Notes under the pieces: model-generated
What the model saw: only the letters and a program-made list of their open reading frames with translations
Told to the model about the DNA's origin: nothing
Database searches by the model: none
NCBI GenBank assembly: GCA_036852015.1
Contig: JAANDG010000475.1
Location: 51,448 to 115,447, forward strand
Direction: 5' to 3'
DNA from: Pelodera strongyloides
Taxonomy: Eukaryota > Nematoda > Chromadorea > Rhabditida > Rhabditidae
DNA length: 64,000 bases
Translations under genes and position numbers: made by a program
Shown here: positions 25,801-36,489 of the stretch, one piece after another
Numbering within the stretch: the first letter of the stretch is position 1
Layout of the letters: each line of letters opens with the position of its first letter

Positions 25801-26174
25801 CTCCTTCGGATCCACACGGAACGCCTGATTTCAAGCAAGATGTCGCATTTGTAACTAACAATATGGAGGTCAGTTTAGACACAGTATACCGCATACTTCT
25901 AATTTCCATACTCAGAAAAAGGCAATCGATCTCTTTAAACTGGATGAATTTCACGATAATCTTTTTATTTTAGAATTTTGAATGGGAGCATTCTTTTTAT
26001 AATCTATTCTTTTGGTTGTTGCTCAATTCATTTCTTACCAAACTCATATTTTAGGTAATAAACAACTACCTAGCGTCTCATCCCGTAGCTGATATTCAGC
26101 AGGTTCCTGAACAAGAACAGGCGATACTCAGGGAACTACACAAACAGCTACAAACTACGGTATCTCGGGATTAA
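17565..26174 (+). CDS. BED zinc finger protein with hAT-transposase-like region (15 coding exons, 540 aa)
   Basis: Exons: 17565-17639, 17749-17898, 18077-18165, 19345-19439, 21083-21171, 21427-21573, 21816-21947, 22147-22246, 22507-22577, 24059-24132, 24355-24468, 25119-25191, 25303-25443, 25716-25868, 26055-26174. All GT-AG junctions keep frame and total 1623 nt. Residues 1-75 are Q/A-rich. A BED finger spans about 76-120 (VWKYFDQLP start; C92, C95, H112, H117 as CQLC...HLRSCH). Residues about 317-378 (GFRGLVKLLIPLYMLPTSEK) resemble the conserved segment in front of the hAT transposase core. The rest is Ser-rich and acidic, and no hAT catalytic core follows. Such ZBED-type proteins are DNA-binding regulators derived from hAT transposons, so a nuclear transcription factor is the likely role. 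Nematode bed-family genes are the closest class I can think of; orthology was not tested. Confidence 0.93.
19595..20729. mobile_element. Inverted-repeat element carrying a tRNA gene, with long target duplication
   Basis: The left end reads GAGGCCGTATTCACCATT (about 19611) and the right end GTGGTGAATACGGCCC (about 20711). Both sides are flanked by an identical CCTTCCTTCTTAATAGGG, so the target duplication is about 16-19 bases. Sub-terminal zones are full of TTCCCGGGAAA/TTTTACCC words in inverted orientation. No transposase frame is present. The element sits in BED intron 4 and contains the antisense tRNA-Glu gene at 20029-20100. Confidence 0.82.
20029..20100 (-). tRNA. tRNA-Glu(CTC): tRNA-Glu (anticodon CTC)
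   Basis: On the minus strand TCCGTTG (20100-20094) pairs with CAACGGA (20036-20030). The D arm contains GGTCTAGTGGTTAGGA, the anticodon loop is CTCTCAC in a TGTGG/CCACA stem, and the T arm is GGGGTTCGATTCCCC. All stems are intact, the discriminator is A, and there is no intron. A T5 run about 9-13 bases downstream would serve as the Pol III terminator. The A box and B box look canonical, so the gene is probably functional. It lies antisense within BED intron 4, inside an inverted-repeat element. Confidence 0.95.
21227..21240. repeat. Run of 14 G
   Basis: Homopolymer in BED intron 5, capable of quadruplex formation. A 29-G run lies at 60568. Confidence 0.9.
22795..22861. repeat. GA microsatellite tract
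   Basis: GAGAGAGA tract in BED intron 9, with the CT strand on minus. The minus open frames over it are simple-sequence artefacts. Confidence 0.9.
23019..23101. repeat. CT-rich tract
   Basis: TCTCTCTCTCTCTCTC-type tract in BED intron 9, the last tract of the 4-23 kb series. Confidence 0.85.
24616..24957. mobile_element. Near-perfect palindrome with Penelope/hammerhead-like motif
   Basis: A 342-base palindrome in BED intron 11, from ATTTTCCTTGTACAGAT to its complement. The right arm contains CCTGATGATGACC, TAC, GGTCGAAACG (24849-24873) and the left arm its complement. CTGATGA, a short GACC/GGTC hairpin and GAAAC match the hammerhead ribozyme core known from terminal repeats of Penelope-like retroelements. 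One extra T in front of stem II makes ribozyme activity uncertain. No reverse transcriptase frame is present. I infer two terminal-repeat copies in head-to-head arrangement. Confidence 0.6.
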
Positions 26175-26674
26175 AAAGTCTGAACATTATTTACATTACG
26201 GTAATTTATTGGATATTAATTGTTTACTTATTTATTTGTGACAAGCATATATAGTTGAACGCGCCATATATGTGCAATTGGTGTCTTTCTTATGCATTAA
26301 AACTTGCAATTTTTCGGAGTTTGTAATATCTTCGGCGTAGTATTATTGATTGTGTTTGTATATATTCATAGTAATGCGAATCTAATATCTAATAGTATTT
26401 CTTTACGTTTTCCTTTACTTATGATCTGTTGTGCAAAGGGCATTCCGTTATACTGTTTATGAATACTTTATAATTTTAAATATAAACTGAACCTTATGAT
26501 GTCTTTATGTGTGTGTTTTAGTTAAGCATTCAAGTTGCCTTAGCGAGCGCTTGCCTCTTTTATTAGAGTGCATTTTATTTGTTTTTGCATTTCTTGCCTA
26601 CTTTTTATTTAAAGCTTTACCATAGTGTTTGCTTTTACTTGCAGAAAACTCTTGTTTTCATATTCTAAGGCCAA

Positions 26675-26680
26675 AATAAA
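26675..26680 (+). terminator. Candidate poly(A) signal of the BED gene
   Basis: AATAAA about 500 bases after the BED stop codon and just before an M1-like element. It is the first clear hexamer downstream. Confidence 0.5.
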
Positions 26681-26695
26681 GCCCAGTTGTAATAT

Positions 26696-26856
26696 TTTAA
26701 AGCGATATGACACCCTGGTTTTGAAACGTTCGTATGTATTCATTAAAGCTAATTAATGTCGATTTTTTATTCTAACAACCATACGCGTTTGCATATACTG
26801 CATGGGCATGGGAATGCAGTTATTCATTCAAATACCGGATGTTATATCGCTTTAAT
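26696..26856. repeat. Diverged M1-like palindromic element
   Basis: Left TTTTAAAGCGATATGACACC and right GTTATATCGCTTTAA, with a TTTGCATATACTGCA interior as in family M1. Confidence 0.7.
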
Positions 26857-27459
26857 ATATATATTTGTTTTTGTGCCAATTTTAAGCCATGAGTATTGTA
26901 TACTGTACTCTGTTACCTTACTTGCCCACTACTGTTACAAGTTTCTGAACCTTGCCTCCCACCGTTTTGTCTACTATCTACCTTTGTATTTTGAATAAGA
27001 GAGATGTCTTTCCTTTTCCCTCGAATTCAGGGCTTGTTACGGTATAGCAGTTTTTGCCGGTTCGACAACCGCTCCTTAGACTTTGACTTTGAGGTCACTA
27101 TGAAAAAAACTGCGTTATCACACATAGTAATAATTATTATATACAAAGCTTATCTAAAGCTGCAGCCCCTATGCTCCAAGATTAGAAAAATGCATTATTT
27201 TTTTTGTTATTGGTAAGTTGTTTGTTCTATATAGATGGAAACCAAACTATTATATCTTTCCCTATATTCGGGACAGACACGTTGTTTGAATAATTGAGTT
27301 ATGGTGCACTTTATTCCATATTTAGAACAGTTTTTGTACGATTCGTGTCCTCATTTTTTTTATTAAATCGTTGAGTCCTTACTGTTTTTTTTACTATTGG
27401 AATCCATCCTTCTTTGGAAGATTTGCCAATATAGCATCCAATTGTTAGACATACCATTT

Positions 27460-27842
27460 AAAGGGAATATCAAGCCGGTTTTGCGTGTTGGGCTCAAACA
27501 AAAAAAAAAAAAAAAAAAAATAAATAAAAACAAAAACTTTCGTGTAAGAAGAAAAACAATTTCAAACCCCACCAAAAAAACTCCTTCAGTATGGGATTCG
27601 AGTCGGGTGGACATAGTTAAGCCAAATCGATGTCCACGGGACGGTTTGAATTACCGGCTCACAACAACGCACCCATTTGCGTGCATTGCGGCGGGGTTTG
27701 TTCACGTTTCTGACAAAACCTCAAATATTTTATTCTGGCGCCATTTTTATGGGTTTACTGTATTGGGCGCCTTTCGAGATTTACAGTCTGCGCCAGGAGA
27801 TGCCTTTCTGCGCAGAATCCCCCTTGACATGCCCTTTAAAGG
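27460..27842. repeat. Palindromic-end element, family M10 (TTTAAAGGGAA termini)
   Basis: Begins TTTAAAGGGAATATCAAGCCGG and ends TGACATGCCCTTTAAA. A second copy is at 43050 with the same interior (GTATGGGATTCG, CGATGTCCACGGGAC, GCGCAGAATCCCC). A 20-plus run of A lies inside. The 175-codon open frame across it is not a host gene. Confidence 0.85.
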
Positions 27843-28079
27843 ATCACAGAACCGCAATACTTTAAAACACCTCAGATTTTGCGCGAAAGTAATTTCAGAA
27901 TACTGCGGAATGTTGTTACTGTAATTTTACAGAAAAAAAATGAAATAAAAAATGGCTAACAGTAAGAACAATAGTACAATGATTTTTTTATGCAAAGTGA
28001 GGCTTTCTAAAACACAAACAACTAATAGAAGGATACTTTATGAGGAGCTTTTGAGCTAAATGTGACTATGCAGTTAAAG

Positions 28080-28496
28080 TTAAAGGGTCAGGCCCATTTC
28101 AAATGACCCCTATTTTTGATGATTCCATCTGATTCTCCATGTCAAATATAATACGATACGATATTTTTCTAATTTTCAAGCGCAAAATTCACGCAGTATT
28201 CAGCAATTTACCATGGCCAGTCATACCCAACTATATATCGCATTTGTCACGCCCCTCCGCGCTAATTGGGCAATATGCTCTATTGGGCGTGGCAATTGCG
28301 ATATAGGCAAATCAGCGCGAATGGGCGTGACGACTGCGATTGATTGTTGTGTATGACTGGCCATGGTAAACTGCTGAAAACTGCGTGAATATTGCGAATG
28401 AAAATAGGAAAAAAATTCAGCCTACTATATTTGACATGGAGAATCAGATGGAATCATCAAAAATAGGGGTCATTTGAAATGGGCCTGACCCTTTAA
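28080..28496. repeat. Palindromic element, family M2
   Basis: TTAAAGGGTCAGGCCCATTT to GGGCCTGACCCTTTAA, same interior as the 14455 copy. Confidence 0.95.
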
Positions 28497-28682
28497 AAAA
28501 TATATATTAGTTGTCTTCCATCAACGTATACGTTAGGCTATGTTTCAGGGAACAAATGTGTGACATTCACGGGCTTTATGAACGAAGGAATACTCCGAAT
28601 TTATAACAAAGCCAATTTGTTTATTTCCACGGTTAAATTAGCTTAAAAAATCCACACACAAAACTGTTTCTGTTGACATACT

Positions 28683-28752
28683 GTTTAACTTGTTTAACTT
28701 GAAATTTAACTTGTTTAACTTGAAATTTAACTTGTTTACCTTGAAATTTATT
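28683..28752. repeat. Short tandem repeat (about 22-base unit, 3 copies)
   Basis: TTAACTTGTTTAACTTGAAA repeated three times with small changes. Confidence 0.85.
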
Positions 28753-28962
28753 TCGTATCTCTGTGCAATTGACTTGTTTTCTTCACAATTCGTGTCTTTC
28801 ATCTTCTATTCCATAAACTTGAATTAATTAAAAATGTAAATGATCAAGTTGGATACAGTATGACAGAAAGTGCCGCATTTCGTGGAAGGATCATTTTAAT
28901 TTCAATTCGCATCGAGGTGAATATTTTTTATCATAGTGAATTCGAGTTTTTTTGCGGCATCT

Positions 28963-29399
28963 TTAAAGGGATAGGTTCACCTCGAATTGCACCCTTTTTT
29001 ATTATTTCTATTGATAGTATGACCTATGACGGTCAAAATGCGAAAATTGCAATAAATTTCCTTTGGTCCTCGAGCCAAGATCCAGCTCAAAAGCTAAACT
29101 ACCTCGAATTTATAAAACAACTGGAGTACCACAGCCGAGGTCGGACGGTAGGCGAAATGTGTTACAAGTGCGAAATAGCGTGACAAGCTAGTGGTGCAGA
29201 GATTGTTGGGATAGGCAGAGGGTGAATATAAGACAGAGGGTGAGGGTTTTATGGTCGAGGTCGCGTAGCTTTTGAGTTTGCTCCTGGTTCGAGGAGCAAA
29301 GGAAATTTACTGAAATTTTCGCATTTTGACCGTCATAGGTCATACTATCAATAGAAATTATAAAAAAGGGTGCAATTCGAGGTGAACCTATCCCTTTAA
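28963..29399. repeat. Palindromic element, family M3 (TTAAAGGGATAGGTTCACC termini)
   Basis: Left TTTAAAGGGATAGGTTCACC and right GGTGAACCTATCCCTTTAAA with long matching arms (GACCTATGACGGTCAAAATG). Other copies are at 41743 and, one end only, 61185. Its right TTAA is shared with the next element. Confidence 0.93.
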
Positions 29400-29790
29400 A
29401 GGATCGCAGTCACTCCAAAATCATCATTTTGCTTCGAGTTTACTTGTATTTAGTAAAGAATAGAGACAAATACTTTACCAAAACCGAATAATTTGAATTC
29501 CAACTCAGGGAGTGAACAAGTAGAAAAGTATGCTTCCCGATCGGGAGTATGCAAATTATTTCGGCAAATATCTGCATATTATATCTTTACATATACTGCA
29601 AGGGTCTGCAGGCATATCACTACACGTTTCATAATCCCGCGGTAGTTAAGTAGAACTACTTTTCTACTTGTTCACTCTCTGAGTTGGAATTCAAATTATT
29701 CGGTTTTGGTAAAGTTTTTTCTTTATTCCTTACTAAATACAAGCAAACTCGAAGCAAAATGATGATTTTGGAGTGACTGCCATCCTTTAC
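29396..29790. repeat. Palindromic element, family M5 (TTAAAGGATCGCAGTCAC termini)
   Basis: Arms of about 130 bases (TCCAAAATCATCATTTTGCT and complement) around an unpaired centre. It abuts the M3 copy at 28963 and appears to share its terminal TTTAAA. Confidence 0.9.
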
Positions 29791-30086
29791 ATTGCCGCTG
29801 AATATACCTTTAAAATAGTGTTTCCTGGAAACGCGGCAATTTAAGTCACTTTCGGTGTCTGTATCCCACTTTTTTCAATATTTTTTCGAGATGGTTGGCA
29901 CTTTCGCTTTCGCGTACATAAACACTCTTCTATCAGTTCACTTTATTCTCCGTAACTTTTCTAGTTTCGCTTACTACCATATCCTTAAATAATGATGACT
30001 AATGAATTTGACTAATGAATATGAATGTGAATACGAATAAACTATCATACAATTTTCATGGTAATGTGGTTTATTCATTCAAACTA

Positions 30087-31651
30087 ATGCGCGTGTTTTG
30101 TGCTGCTGTTTTTCTGTTATTATGCCAATGCATAGAGGAATGCAAAACTGATGAAACAACGACACCGGAGGATGCAGCCGATATTCTAAACCGAACTAAC
30201 GACACATATAAGAGGCCAGTCGGTAAGTTATTTTTACTTACATATTTTTTCAAGGGTGTCGCAGCAGCCTCTTATCGGGAACATTCAAAATAAGACTGTC
30301 TAAATGGGTTTGAGAAAAGGCAGAACGCAACAAACAAAGCTGACATGATCTGTCATAGTACAGGCAAAACGGTTAAAGTACCTAAAGAAGTGTAACATCC
30401 AATTTTTAAAACGGTTTTTTTTGCATAAATCCTTTTCCACATGCATATGAAAACGAGTGATTTAAATAAAAAACGCACTCGCTTAGCATACGTGCCTGAA
30501 ACGGTTGTGAGTGTTACCGCTACTAGAATTGTAGAACACTACCCCATTTTGCAAATATACTACCCCAAAATAAAATATACTACCACGTGGGAAAAAACTA
30601 CCCCTGCAGTGTGCTACGCCGGAAAATATACTACCCCATTGTATAATACTACCCCCAACTTATTTTACAAGACTACCCCCAACTTATTTTACATGACTAC
30701 CCCCAACCTATTTTACAAGACTACCCCCCACCTATTTTACATGGCTAACTCGTACCCCATGTGCTTTATGTTGAGCTAGTATTTTGGGGGAAAAGTTCCA
30801 GGGGTAGTATTTTACCGAAATAGGGGTTGTATTTCACGTAAATTACGCACCAGTCAATGTTGTGCATGTAAATTTGATGCAAATGCAAATGCAAATTCGT
30901 CTTTGCACAAGGAGCAAAACATATGTTCGGAGTGCTTTCATTTCTCCTTTAAAGCGAAATACCGGCCGGTTTTTGAAAAAACGCATCGAGTTCACCAGCA
31001 TTCTTGTGCACTTATGCAAATGAACATAAATTAGAATAAATCATCGACCTAATTAGCATAAATTCGTTAGAAATCAGTTGTCCATTATGCGTTTCAAAAA
31101 CCGGCCGGTATTTCGCTTTAAAGTACTACCAGTTGTTGTGAATTATGTTTATAAGGGCACATTCGAGAAGATTGACTTTTCCTTCTTTTTCCGAAAACGA
31201 AAACGAAATATTTTGGTTCGAGATGGACCATCAGAAAAGAATGCAATTGCCACGCATATTCATGCAAATGATCGATTGATTTTAGTTTCAATTACGGTAC
31301 CTTCGCATACTCGACAATTATTTGGATGCATTATTTTTTCTCGTTGTCCATCTCGAACCACTTTTTTCTTTTCTTTTCCCTAAAATTTCCATCTATAATG
31401 CGCCATATGTCGACTGGCTGAAGTACTTATCATGGATAACAATAGTTCCAGATTTTCGGTGTTATCGAGGTCCGCTGTATGCATTCGACGATTTTAAAGG
31501 GGATGACTATGTGATTATTGGATATGCAGACGAGATTATAGGACGTGAAAAGAGAATTGGTTGCACCTACTTTGGCATGCAAGTCCTCTACCCACGACTT
31601 ACGGGAACGGATCCAATGATGGTGATATTATGTTCTAAAACGCCCATGTGA
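30087..31651 (+). CDS. Secreted cysteine-containing protein, gene B (two exons; may continue downstream)
   Basis: Exon 1, 30087-30222, encodes signal peptide MRVFCAAVFLLLCQC, an acidic Thr-rich stretch and NRTNDT (possible N-glycosylation), ending in phase 1 at GTCG|GTAAGT. Exon 2, from 31452 after ATAGTTCCAG, starts DFRCYRG and contains FDDFKGDDY and GREKRIGC. It runs to TGA at 31649-31651, giving 111 residues. A donor ATGATG|GTGATA at about 31620 would instead lead to exons at 39136 and 42659. Gene A has the same layout: signal exon, phase-1 intron, exon starting DPRC with KFDDDYKEM and EREGRLIC. I infer paralogy. An upstream in-frame ATG (30015) gives a poorer N-terminus. An M1 element and a minisatellite fill the intron. 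Confidence 0.6.
30540..30765. repeat. Minisatellite (about 26-base unit)
   Basis: ACTACCCC words recur. The core is about five copies of GACTACCCCCAACTTATTTT-type units. It gives rise to a repetitive 112-codon open frame (TTPNLFYKTTPNLFYM) that is not counted as a gene. It lies in gene B intron 1. Confidence 0.85.
30948..31122. repeat. Palindromic element, family M1
   Basis: TTTAAAGCGAAATACCGGCCGG and CCGGCCGGTATTTCGCTTTAAA ends; in gene B intron 1. Confidence 0.92.
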
Positions 31652-32254
31652 ATGTATAAAATCAAACAAACAAAAAACAATTTCCAACCAATAGTTATGC
31701 AGGCAAAAATGGCATTATAGAGCAACGCAGTCACAATAAATTCGCCATTTGTATTTGAGTTGCATTATTTAAAGGATGATTTGAAGAAAAATATAATACA
31801 ATACCAAGTTACCGAAAGACGAAATAAGGGAGAGTAATCCTGAGAATGGGAGTTATTGGATAACAAGAGATTGCGCATAAAAGCAATTGCGCGGACTTTA
31901 GGACGATAATGAAACCCTGCAGTGATAGCATATCGCGTGTAGCCTTGCCGGGTATTTTTAATATCTATAATCAGCCGGTGCCCGGGCAATTTGCATATCC
32001 TACTGTAAACGGTGTAAGCCACTAGCAGTAACTCCCCTTCTCAGTAATTTCCCTCTATGAACGTTTTCCTGTAACTTAGTCTTGGTACTCTATTTTTCTT
32101 CATATCTTTGTTTTGCATAATATGCAAAATTGGGGAAGATATTCGCGAAAGAAGATCCACAACATTTATTAAATCACTATGTTCCTCTCCGACCCGGAGT
32201 GCCGACCCCAAATAAGAAAATGCCGACGCGTCATTCTCCTCGTGCGCGCCCCGT

Positions 32255-32395
32255 GTCAGTAAAAGTTAAAGCGGGTCAACGTCGTGTCGGCATACCGAGT
32301 CTTTGGGGTCAACGTCGGGTCGGCACATCGATTCTTTGGGGTCAGCGTCGAGTCGGCACACTAGCTCGTCGGGTCAGCACTGGGTCAGAAAAAAC
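32255..32395. repeat. G-rich tandem repeat (about 36-base unit, 3-4 copies)
   Basis: Units of the type GGGGTCAACGTCGGGTCGGCA followed by about 15 variable bases. Similar words recur in the same orientation at 34765-34980, so the two arrays bracket a 2.5-kb block containing the minus-strand unit at 32625-34060. Confidence 0.8.
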
Positions 32396-32624
32396 ATTTA
32401 ATACATAAATACCGTAACCTGACAGCGAGCAAAATATGTATAAAAAACGTTTATTGCGTGTAGCACAAAAACAAAACAAAACAAAAATATGTATAAATTG
32501 AAGGATTAGGAAAGAATGAGAGCAATATAGTCAACAACCAATGGGCGTATACATTGCAGAACTTATACATTTTTTGCTATTTTGTATGGGGAAATTCGCC
32601 TTGCGCGAAAGGCCGGCTCTTATA

Positions 32625-34060
32625 CTAGTAACGATGTGGGCGGAGTCGAGCAATGCGCCTTTTCAAATTATCGAGCAATGCGCGTTTCACCGATTTCCTC
32701 GGGGAAATATGCCCTAGGGAGAGTAAATAGCATTCTAATGTGAAACACGCAGAGAAAAAGACGGGGGATTCCCCCATGGAGAATTGGGTGGTAAATATGG
32801 CCTCTGGAAGTTGGAAGCGGTAGTCCGTGGTGCCACGGTATCGGGAAGGCGTCTCCGGAACAGCCGTTTCTTCATCCAGATACCCGCCAGTCGCCAGACT
32901 GCTGCAAAGGAATTGTATTGAATATATTTATTGTAGGTTTTGTTTAATACCTAAGAATACAAAACTTGACCACTTTTCCTAAGTAAATGTGTTGTTTTAT
33001 AAAAAGGGAAAAAAGTATTGTGATCTCTGATAAGTCTAACCATCACTACATTTTTTCGCCGATTTTCGCTCTTATGCCCTATCCATGTTTGCGATTCGCA
33101 CTTGCGAACATGACAAATGCCTGTCCATGTTCAGGCCATTTTACATGAATGTCAAATGCCTACCGTAACCCATGCGAATGACGCGTTTGACATAATCCCG
33201 CAACGAAAGTGTATCAGATCCGTACTATTTGAAATAGATCCGTACTATTTGAAATAGACCAGTACTATTTTGAAATAGATCCATACTAGATGCAAAATCG
33301 CTGCGGGACCTTGTCATTTACGTTGATTCGAACATGGACAGGCATTTGTCATTTTCGCAAGTGCAAATCGCATACTTGGACAGGGCATTAGGAAAAAAAA
33401 CCACCACACATCTTTAGGGAAAATCAGATGGCAATGTCGAATGTCATAGAGTTAAACTGTAAAAGAACGCAATCACTCAACAAACGAATGAATGATAAAT
33501 AAGCGAAAAGGAACTAACCTATCATTCCAAAACACTGGAGATAAGATGCATAGATGGCGTTCAGCAACCTGAAAACACATGGTGAACACATTTAAAAAAT
33601 AAAACTGACACAACTCACACACTATGGCTGTGGTTCAGTGAATAACGATTTAACGAAGATTTTAAAGAAAAGACACTAGAGCACTCACATTCACATGTAA
33701 CTATGGAGGCATCCCACAATTTGAACAAATAAGAGCATCTCATTGTCGATATACATGTAGGTTCAAGCGTCCACCTAAAACATGTACCTTTCCATTTATC
33801 CGGGTGTTGTAAGCACCGTAAATATCATATCATATGATCACAAACACATCCCGGTGAACATACATTTGAACAACAGTAAAAAGTTAAGTGAACTGCGAAA
33901 TAAATACCTCAGTCCTTTCCTTCTTCGCCCAGCATCTCCAGACTCTTGAGTGAAACGGCGGAAAGGGATCACACCACACCAGCAAGTTTGAGTCCGTGTT
34001 TCAGAGTCTAAACACCTCAGGCGTAATACATTTACGATTTACTTCGCATTCATGAGATTT
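32625..34060 (-). CDS. Unresolved minus-strand spliced unit (three exon candidates)
   Basis: Good minus-strand signals define blocks of about 34009-33908 (donor GAG|GTATTT), 33570-33521 (acceptor GTGTTTTCAG, donor ATAG|GTTAGT) and 32905 downward (acceptor CCTTTGCAG). Two reading frames run through all junctions. One gives DSNLLVWCDPFPPFHS, VAERHLCILSPVFWND and SSLATGGYLDEETAVPE, open to about 32625. The other gives TQTCWCGVIPFRRFTQ, LLNAIYASYLQCFGMI and VWRLAGIWMKKRLFRRR, stopping near 32733. Only one can be right. The block lies between two G-rich repeat arrays and holds an M11 element, so it may be the remains of a transposon gene. Product not recognised. Confidence 0.3.
33068..33395. repeat. 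Palindromic element, family M11
   Basis: Left TGCCCTATCCATGTTTGCGA and right complement TCGCATACTTGGACAGGGCA. The inner paired words are GAACATGACAAATGCCTGTC and its complement, and the centre has GTACTATTTGAAATAGATCC tandem copies. Other copies: 47805, 56838, 57406, 62428. Confidence 0.9.
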
Positions 34061-34340
34061 AGGTTAGGTTCTTAACCACGTTTCCAGTTTTAAATTAGGC
34101 GAAGGACGACACATGCAACGTACATTGAGACACAGTGAATATAAATATCGATGGATAAACAATTCGAGAATAAGACATTTCAATTCAGGGCAATCAGGAC
34201 ACTAGAAAACAAAAGTTAACAACTGAACCTCGTTCCTTTCAGGGAGCACTTGTTCGTGGAAGTAGTCCTTCCCGTAGCACGTCACCGTGATAAGAGTTGC
34301 AGGTTAACGGTCGGACTATCAGCTCTACAATAAACGAGTT

Positions 34341-34484
34341 CAGAATAGGGATAGGGGAGGGAAACAAACCAAGAAAACAGCCGCAAAAGTACAACAAACC
34401 TCCTATTGTTCACGACAAACGATATTGGCAGAATAGGGGAAGGAGACATACCAAGAAAACAGCCACAAAAGTACAACAAACCTC
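34341..34484. repeat. Tandem duplication (about 88-base period, 2 copies)
   Basis: CAGAATAGGG...AACCAAGAAAACAGCC...AGTACAACAAACCTC occurs twice (34341 and 34429). It inflates several open frames on both strands. Confidence 0.8.
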
Positions 34485-34764
34485 GTATCTTCCATACTTC
34501 GAGCTGCTTTTCGCGTGACGATAGAAGTGACACTAAAGCAACTACTATGCATGCCGTTACGATTGACTCTACAATAAAATATGACAAATATGCAATATAT
34601 TTGTGCAAAAATAACAAACAAAAGCAGAAAACTGAAAACTGGATGGAGTTCGCCTTCAAAAAATGTTCAAAAAAAATATATAAACTCCGCACATTACGCG
34701 CTTCCAAATAAATCAGGAACCGCCGCAATTCGGACGACGCCGTACTTTATATTTTGCAATTTAC

Positions 34765-34980
34765 GCACGGACAGTTGGGTCGGAAGAGCGTCAGTTGGGG
34801 TCGGATACAGGGTCAGTTTGGGGTCAGTTGGGTCAGCGTAGTGTCAGCTTGTATCTGTAGGGGAAATCCTAGTGTCAGAGACTTAAATGGGGTCGGCATT
34901 GGGGTATTCAGGCTTAGTGTGGGTCGGCAACGGTGTCGAAAGCCATCCTTGGGGCAAGCAGCGTGTCGGTGATGAACAGA
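34765..34980. repeat. G-rich repeat array, second copy
   Basis: Irregular GGGTCAGTTGGGTCAGCGT and GGGTCGGCA words in the same orientation as at 32255-32395. Probably the other sub-terminal array of the same element. Confidence 0.65.
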
Positions 34981-35257
34981 GCAGTGGCAAGAAGAATTTT
35001 ACTATGCAAAACACACTGTATTTTAAAGGAAATATGCAGGCACTCAAAATGAAGCAAAAAAACGCGAAACTAGCGTTTCCATACCAGCCGTTAATTTAAA
35101 TAGGCGACTGAATATGTAAATACGAAGTTGCATGCCCTGCATCTTGAATCTTGCTATTTGCCGATATAAGTTGAAATTTGCTCCATCAAACCCAAATTTA
35201 TGGCACGGGTCTGATTAACGCGTTTACTATGGAAAGGCGAACTTTGTAATTCATTTT

Positions 35258-36114
35258 CTTTCAAGTGGGTAATTGTAGACAACTTTTGTTATTGTTTCCA
35301 TAAAGGCTCAGGCCCATTTCAGTTGACACCTATTTTATATAACTCTATCTAATTCTCAGTATCAAATATAGTAAGATACGATATTTTTCTAATTTTCAAG
35401 CGCAAAATTCACGCACTATTCAGCAATTTACCATAGCCAGTCATACCCAACAATCAATCGCAGTCTCATGCCCCTTCGCGCTGATTGGTCAATATGCTAA
35501 AATTGGAAAAAAATTCAGCCCGCTATATTTGAAACGGAGAATCCGATGGTGTCATCAAAAATATGGCTTACTTGAAATGGGCCTGACCCTTTAATGGGAA
35601 TATGTAGGCCCTTTTTGAAATTAAGCTGTATTAATAGAATGAGTGTTCCCCATTAAAGGGTCAGGCCCATTTCAAATGACCCCTATTTTTGATGATTTCA
35701 TCTGATTCTTTATGTCAAATATAGTAGGATACGATATTTTTCTAATTTTCAAGCGCAAAATTCACGCAGTATTCAGCAATTTGCCACTGCCAGTCATACC
35801 CAACTATTTATCGCAGTTGTCACGCCCCTTCGCGCTAATTGGGCAATATGCTCTGTTGGGCGTGGCAATTGCGATATTGGCCAATTAGAGCGAAGGGGCG
35901 TGACAACTGCGATAAATAGTTGGGTATGACCGGCAATGGTAAATTGCTGAATACTGCGTGAATTTTGCGCTTGAAAATTAGAAAAATATCGTATCCTACT
36001 ATATTTGACATGGAGAATCAGATGGAATCATCAAAAATAGGGGTCATTTGAAATGGGCCTGACCCTTTAAGGAAACAATAACAAAAGTTGTCTACAATTA
36101 CCAACGGGCTAGCA
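35258..36114. repeat. Outer inverted repeat enclosing two M2 elements
   Basis: TAATTGTAGACAACTTTTGT (from about 35269) and its complement (ending about 36102) flank two M2 copies, 35301-35594 (internally deleted) and 35653-36070. The arrangement is an older palindrome into which M2 elements inserted at its TTAA-like centre. Confidence 0.8.
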
Positions 36115-36489
36115 TTTCGCTTTAAGCCTCAGAAAGAGAAAGACATTTTTAAGCTCGACTGCGGACATTTCTGAGGATCTTCTTTCGCGGATATCTTCCA
36201 TAATTTTGCATAATAAAAAAAAGCAAAACGACTTTCACATCCACATTTGAGTAGTCTGGGAGATTTATCGCCGAAATATTGGGGAGAACAGTTTAGGGAA
36301 ACTTTCAAAGCGCCCCCAAGTTTGCGGGATGATTGCCCAGCAGCTAGACTGATTGCCGAGATGGGGTACGGGTTTTTGTTCCTTAATTTCACTTGAATAG
36401 AATGATGGCAACTATAAAGCCCTTGATGAAAATCAAATAAAAAAGAAGAATTTATTTTGTGACTGTGTTCCTTTAATATTCGGCAATTA

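Noticed and set aside
27397..27924. 175-codon plus-strand open frame
   Set aside because: It lies across the M10 element, includes the poly-A run and has no splice or start context; the second M10 copy does not keep the frame.
34282..34728. 148-codon minus open frame
   Set aside because: Inflated by the 88-base tandem duplication. Short protein-like strings occur in all three frames, so none can be preferred.
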